Assembly (NCBI GenBank): GCA_029532415.1
Contig: JAQOTA010000050.1
Span: 1,798,001-1,862,000, forward strand
DNA from: Marasmius tenuissimus
Taxonomy: Eukaryota > Basidiomycota > Agaricomycetes > Agaricales > Marasmiaceae
Direction of reading: 5' to 3'
Length of the DNA: 64,000 bases
The position numbers and the translations under genes are program-made. A model generated the notes under the pieces. It saw only the letters and a program-made list of their open reading frames with translations, was not told the origin of the DNA and searched no databases. This document shows, in pieces, positions 63,246 to 64,000 of this stretch. The first letter of the stretch is position 1; each line of letters begins with the position of its first letter.

Positions 63246-64000
63246 ATGTCTGCTTCCTCCCACGACCAACAACCATTCCTCGAAGATGGTTACAACCGTC
63301 TCCGTCAATCACTCTCGTCAGAGTCATCGTCCCCATCAACCCTCCCAACTTCAGATCGCCTCTCTACTGCCCGATCCAAACTCCCTAACCCAAAAGACCC
63401 AGCCAGCTATCTTTCGGGGCTCGGTCCCTCAGCAACACTAGATCACCTCCTCAATGACATTGCCCCTGCTTTGAACGGCCAGAATCGATCCAGCCGGTAT
63501 TGGGGCTTCGTTACAGGAGGTACACTTCCCATCGCCGAGATCGCGGATAACATCGTTAGCGCGTATGATCAGAATGTGCACATGCACCTTCCGGAACAGA
63601 CTATCGCAACTGAGGTGGAGGATGCGGCGTTGAGAATGTTGATAAAGTTGCTTGCTCTGGACATGGGCCCGGGTGTATGGGAGGGGAGAACGTTTACGAC
63701 AGGTGCTACGGGGAGTAATATTCTTGGGTTGGCTTGTGGGCGTGAAGGGGTTGTGAGTGCCAAGTTGCCTGACGGTACCGATGGAGTTGGACAGCTGGGG
63801 TTGTTGGGCGCGTGTATGAAGGCGGGGATCAGAGAGATTCAGGTTTTGACGAGTATGGGGCATAGTTCGTTGGCAAAAGCCGCGTCTATCGTCGGATTGG
63901 GAAGGAATTCCGTGAAGGAGTTGCCTTATAGCGCTGAAGAGCCTTGGAGACTCGACTTGGTGGCTGTAGAACGAGAGTTGAAGCGAGAGGGTGCAGCCAG
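63246..64000 (+). CDS. PLP-dependent (group II) decarboxylase, 3'-partial
   Basis: Runs off the right edge; 755 nt in one open frame without introns, about 251 residues. Start MSASSHDQQPFLEDGYNRLR at 63246, 140 bp after NAT copy 2 on the same strand. Family features are SRYWGFVTGGTLPIAEIAD, YDQNVHMHLPEQTIATEVED and the PLP-phosphate region FTTGATGSNILGLACGRE, followed by LTSMGHSSLAKAASIVGLG. These match the aromatic-amino-acid/glutamate/diaminobutyrate decarboxylase superfamily in the long Agaricomycete form. The PLP-binding Lys and the substrate-determining residues lie beyond the window, so the substrate (aromatic amino acid or other) cannot be stated. The reaction would release CO2 and an amine. 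Confidence 0.82.
   Translation, partial: MSASSHDQQPFLEDGYNRLRQSLSSESSSPSTLPTSDRLSTARSKLPNPKDPASYLSGLGPSATLDHLLNDIAPALNGQNRSSRYWGFVTGGTLPIAEIADNIVSAYDQNVHMHLPEQTIATEVEDAALRMLIKLLALDMGPGVWEGRTFTTGATGSNILGLACGREGVVSAKLPDGTDGVGQLGLLGACMKAGIREIQVLTSMGHSSLAKAASIVGLGRNSVKELPYSAEEPWRLDLVAVERELKREGAA

Overview
The window looks like nuclear DNA of a mushroom-forming basidiomycete (Agaricomycetes). Genes are split by many short (about 45-65 nt) GT-AG introns. Conserved eukaryotic housekeeping genes are mixed with a secreted GMC oxidoreductase, F-box paralogues and a membrane-protein family that I know from Agaricomycetes. No genus can be named from this sequence. Most genes had to be rebuilt by joining exons by eye, so internal splice sites are predictions.

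Layout. 1-5351: 3' part of a ZNFX1/NFX1-type helicase. 5499-7133: unknown protein. 8220-8735: small secreted protein with a frame break. 10463-12903 (-): asparagine synthetase. 13446-16023: PRP4-type splicing kinase. 16516-18026 (-): PCL/PHO80-type cyclin, head to head with a UAA-family nucleotide-sugar transporter (18208-19531). 20039-22408: secreted GMC oxidoreductase. 22656-23862 (-): unknown membrane protein. 24275-27242: KHA1-like K+/H+ antiporter. 27520-28766 (-): NCBP3-like RNA-binding protein, 97 bp head to head from KRR1 (28864-30484). 30933-34032: unknown multi-exon membrane protein. 34327-36007: EAF-type elongation factor.

From about 36.3 to 53.6 kb the sequence is more accessory. 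It holds two decayed F-box genes, a 343-bp palindromic MITE-like element, the checkpoint clamp gene HUS1 (hidden by its small exons), a C2H2 factor, a stretch of unresolved minus-strand coding-like sequence, one intact F-box gene and an Agaricomycete 7TM-like protein with a frame break. The right end has a KDM3-type JmjC protein (53597-56690), a single-pass membrane protein, two tandem arylamine N-acetyltransferase copies that both carry inactivating lesions, and the 5' part of a PLP-dependent decarboxylase that runs off the window.

Functional themes: RNA metabolism (ZNFX1-like, PRP4, NCBP3-like, KRR1, EAF) and chromatin/checkpoint control (KDM3-like, HUS1). These are neighbours, not an operon. 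The most unusual signals are an apparent one-nucleotide exon in KRR1, four GC-AG introns with near-identical donors, the palindromic element next to HUS1, and the decaying NAT pair beside an amine-forming decarboxylase.
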